From: an uncultured Prevotella sp.
GTDB lineage: Bacteria > Bacteroidota > Bacteroidia > Bacteroidales > Bacteroidaceae
Length of the DNA stretch: 40,538 nt
Reading direction: 5' to 3'
Assembly: GCA_900552675.1 (NCBI GenBank)
Contig: USAI01000012.1
Coordinates: forward strand, 1 to 40,538
Position numbers and translations under genes: made by a program. Numbering within the stretch: the first letter of the stretch is position 1; each line of letters begins with the position of its first letter. The notes under the pieces were generated by a model. That model ran no database searches. It had not been told where the DNA came from and saw only the letters and a list, made by a program, of their open reading frames with translations. Shown here piece by piece: positions 39,825-40,538 of this stretch.

Positions 39825-40538
39825 TTAGCAGACAAAGTCTTCAAACTTCTTGACTCTTGACGTAGGAGACAAGCTGGTGAATACGGATGACACGGCTCTT
39901 ATGAAATACGAGAAGAAATTCATGCAGAAGGCTGTCAGCATCATGTACACGATGTTCTCGTTCAAGAAGGAGCATGGCAGATGCTTCCATCCGAAGTCAT
40001 TGTTGAGACGGTCGAAGTCGCGCTCTCTCGCCCCACGCTTGTTGTACGTTTCGATAACGTTCTTCTCTTCACTGTCCCAGTCATTGGTTATGATGCAGCG
40101 GTAGGTGTACCTATATCCTCCGAATAGGAGCCGCAATCGGCACGGAAGATGCCTATGTGCAAGCCGTATGAATGAAGCAGCTTGAAAGCCCTTGACAACG
40201 TTTCAGCCTGATGGAACTTGACGGGTGTATTGCCGTCACGGTTTTCGATGTACGCAATGATGCCGTCTATTGAGACGACGCCAGGGGGATTGTGTGGCTC
40301 GTCGGTATCCGGATTTCAGGTGATTCCCGCAGGTGACACTCGCTTCTGTTGACATCTTCCACGCAGTCACCGCCACAGAGGAACACGTCAGACATAGCTG
40401 ACATTATCTCGTCCCACTGGTAGCCGTTGTAGGTGGAGCTGCGAACACCAAGAGTGCCGTTGATGACTTTGTCAAGTGAAAGTGCATAAAAAGCCTTGCT
40501 TGCGTAATAAATTCCTCCGAAAGGAGTGATTTTCTCAG
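39825..40538 (-). pseudogene. Decayed IS1380-family transposase, 5' end outside window
   Basis: Three fragments in order on the minus strand match this family. The first (40537 to about 40290) reads EKITPFGGIYYASKAFYALSL and ends near RIPTSHTIPLASS. After a frame change at a run of five G/C comes IIAYIENRDGNTPVKFHQAETL and GIFRADCGSYSED (about 40290-40120). After a further gap, GYRYTYRCIITNDWDSEEKNVIETYN and NDFGWKHLPCS run to the stop at 39825. Two internal segments of the catalytic region are missing compared with the usual order, so the element cannot encode an active transposase. The terminal inverted repeat was not identified. Confidence 0.85.

Noticed and set aside
39850..40104. 84-codon plus-strand open frame
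   Set aside because: It is antisense to the IS1380 transposase remnant.

Overview
The window looks like a chromosomal segment from a Prevotella-like member of the Bacteroidales. The evidence is the protein set (OmpA-type major porin, DUF3575-type and regulatory-domain envelope proteins, BspA-like LRR proteins, diaminopimelate dehydrogenase, Bacteroidales-type IS1380 transposase), the near absence of Shine-Dalgarno sites, and promoters of the Bacteroidetes form TTTG-N19/20-TAnnTTTG. Three promoters are complete or nearly so: in front of tRNA-Val, tRNA-Leu and dxs.

Layout. 1-827: partial tRNA-Val(TAC), then a 0.77-kb gene-free stretch full of degenerate repeats of about 22 bp and inverted repeats. 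828-1970: OmpA-type porin with its own terminator. 2117-10504: a minus-strand block guaB > parvulin PPIase > SurA-like PPIase > OstA/LptA-like protein > mutL, closed by a strong terminator. It couples nucleotide synthesis, outer-membrane biogenesis and mismatch repair. 10658-14650: minus-strand LRR protein, YfcE-like phosphoesterase, a 175-bp MITE-like element and ddh. 14764-17469: plus-strand rfbC-rfbD-rfbB for dTDP-L-rhamnose, with no rfbA in view. 17511-23643: a bidirectional terminator, then minus-strand manA and the dxs > trkA > trkH group. 23652-28705: a three-gene minus-strand envelope operon (DUF3575-like > regulatory-domain/OmpA-like protein > a protein made of about four tandem beta-barrel repeats). 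28706-30959: gene-poor DNA with short repeats around a Fic-family gene. 30960-34012: AAA-ATPase/PD-(D/E)XK protein and a secreted bleomycin-hydrolase-like peptidase.

34201-39390 is the least conventional part. It is a plus-strand operon of two secreted LRR-type proteins that share an almost identical leader and CxxCG module, a small membrane protein, a Hanks-type Ser/Thr kinase with a Pro-rich linker, one membrane segment and a MORN-like extracytoplasmic tail, and a soluble protein of unknown function. The kinase reading frame is broken by a one-base loss exactly in the glycine-rich loop, with a stop codon two bases before an in-frame ATG. I propose this as a candidate envelope-signalling system; the function is inferred.

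39406-40538: tRNA-Leu(TAG) with a textbook promoter and terminator, a pair of TTTGGCAAC direct repeats resembling integrase arm sites, and a decayed IS1380-family transposase running off the window.
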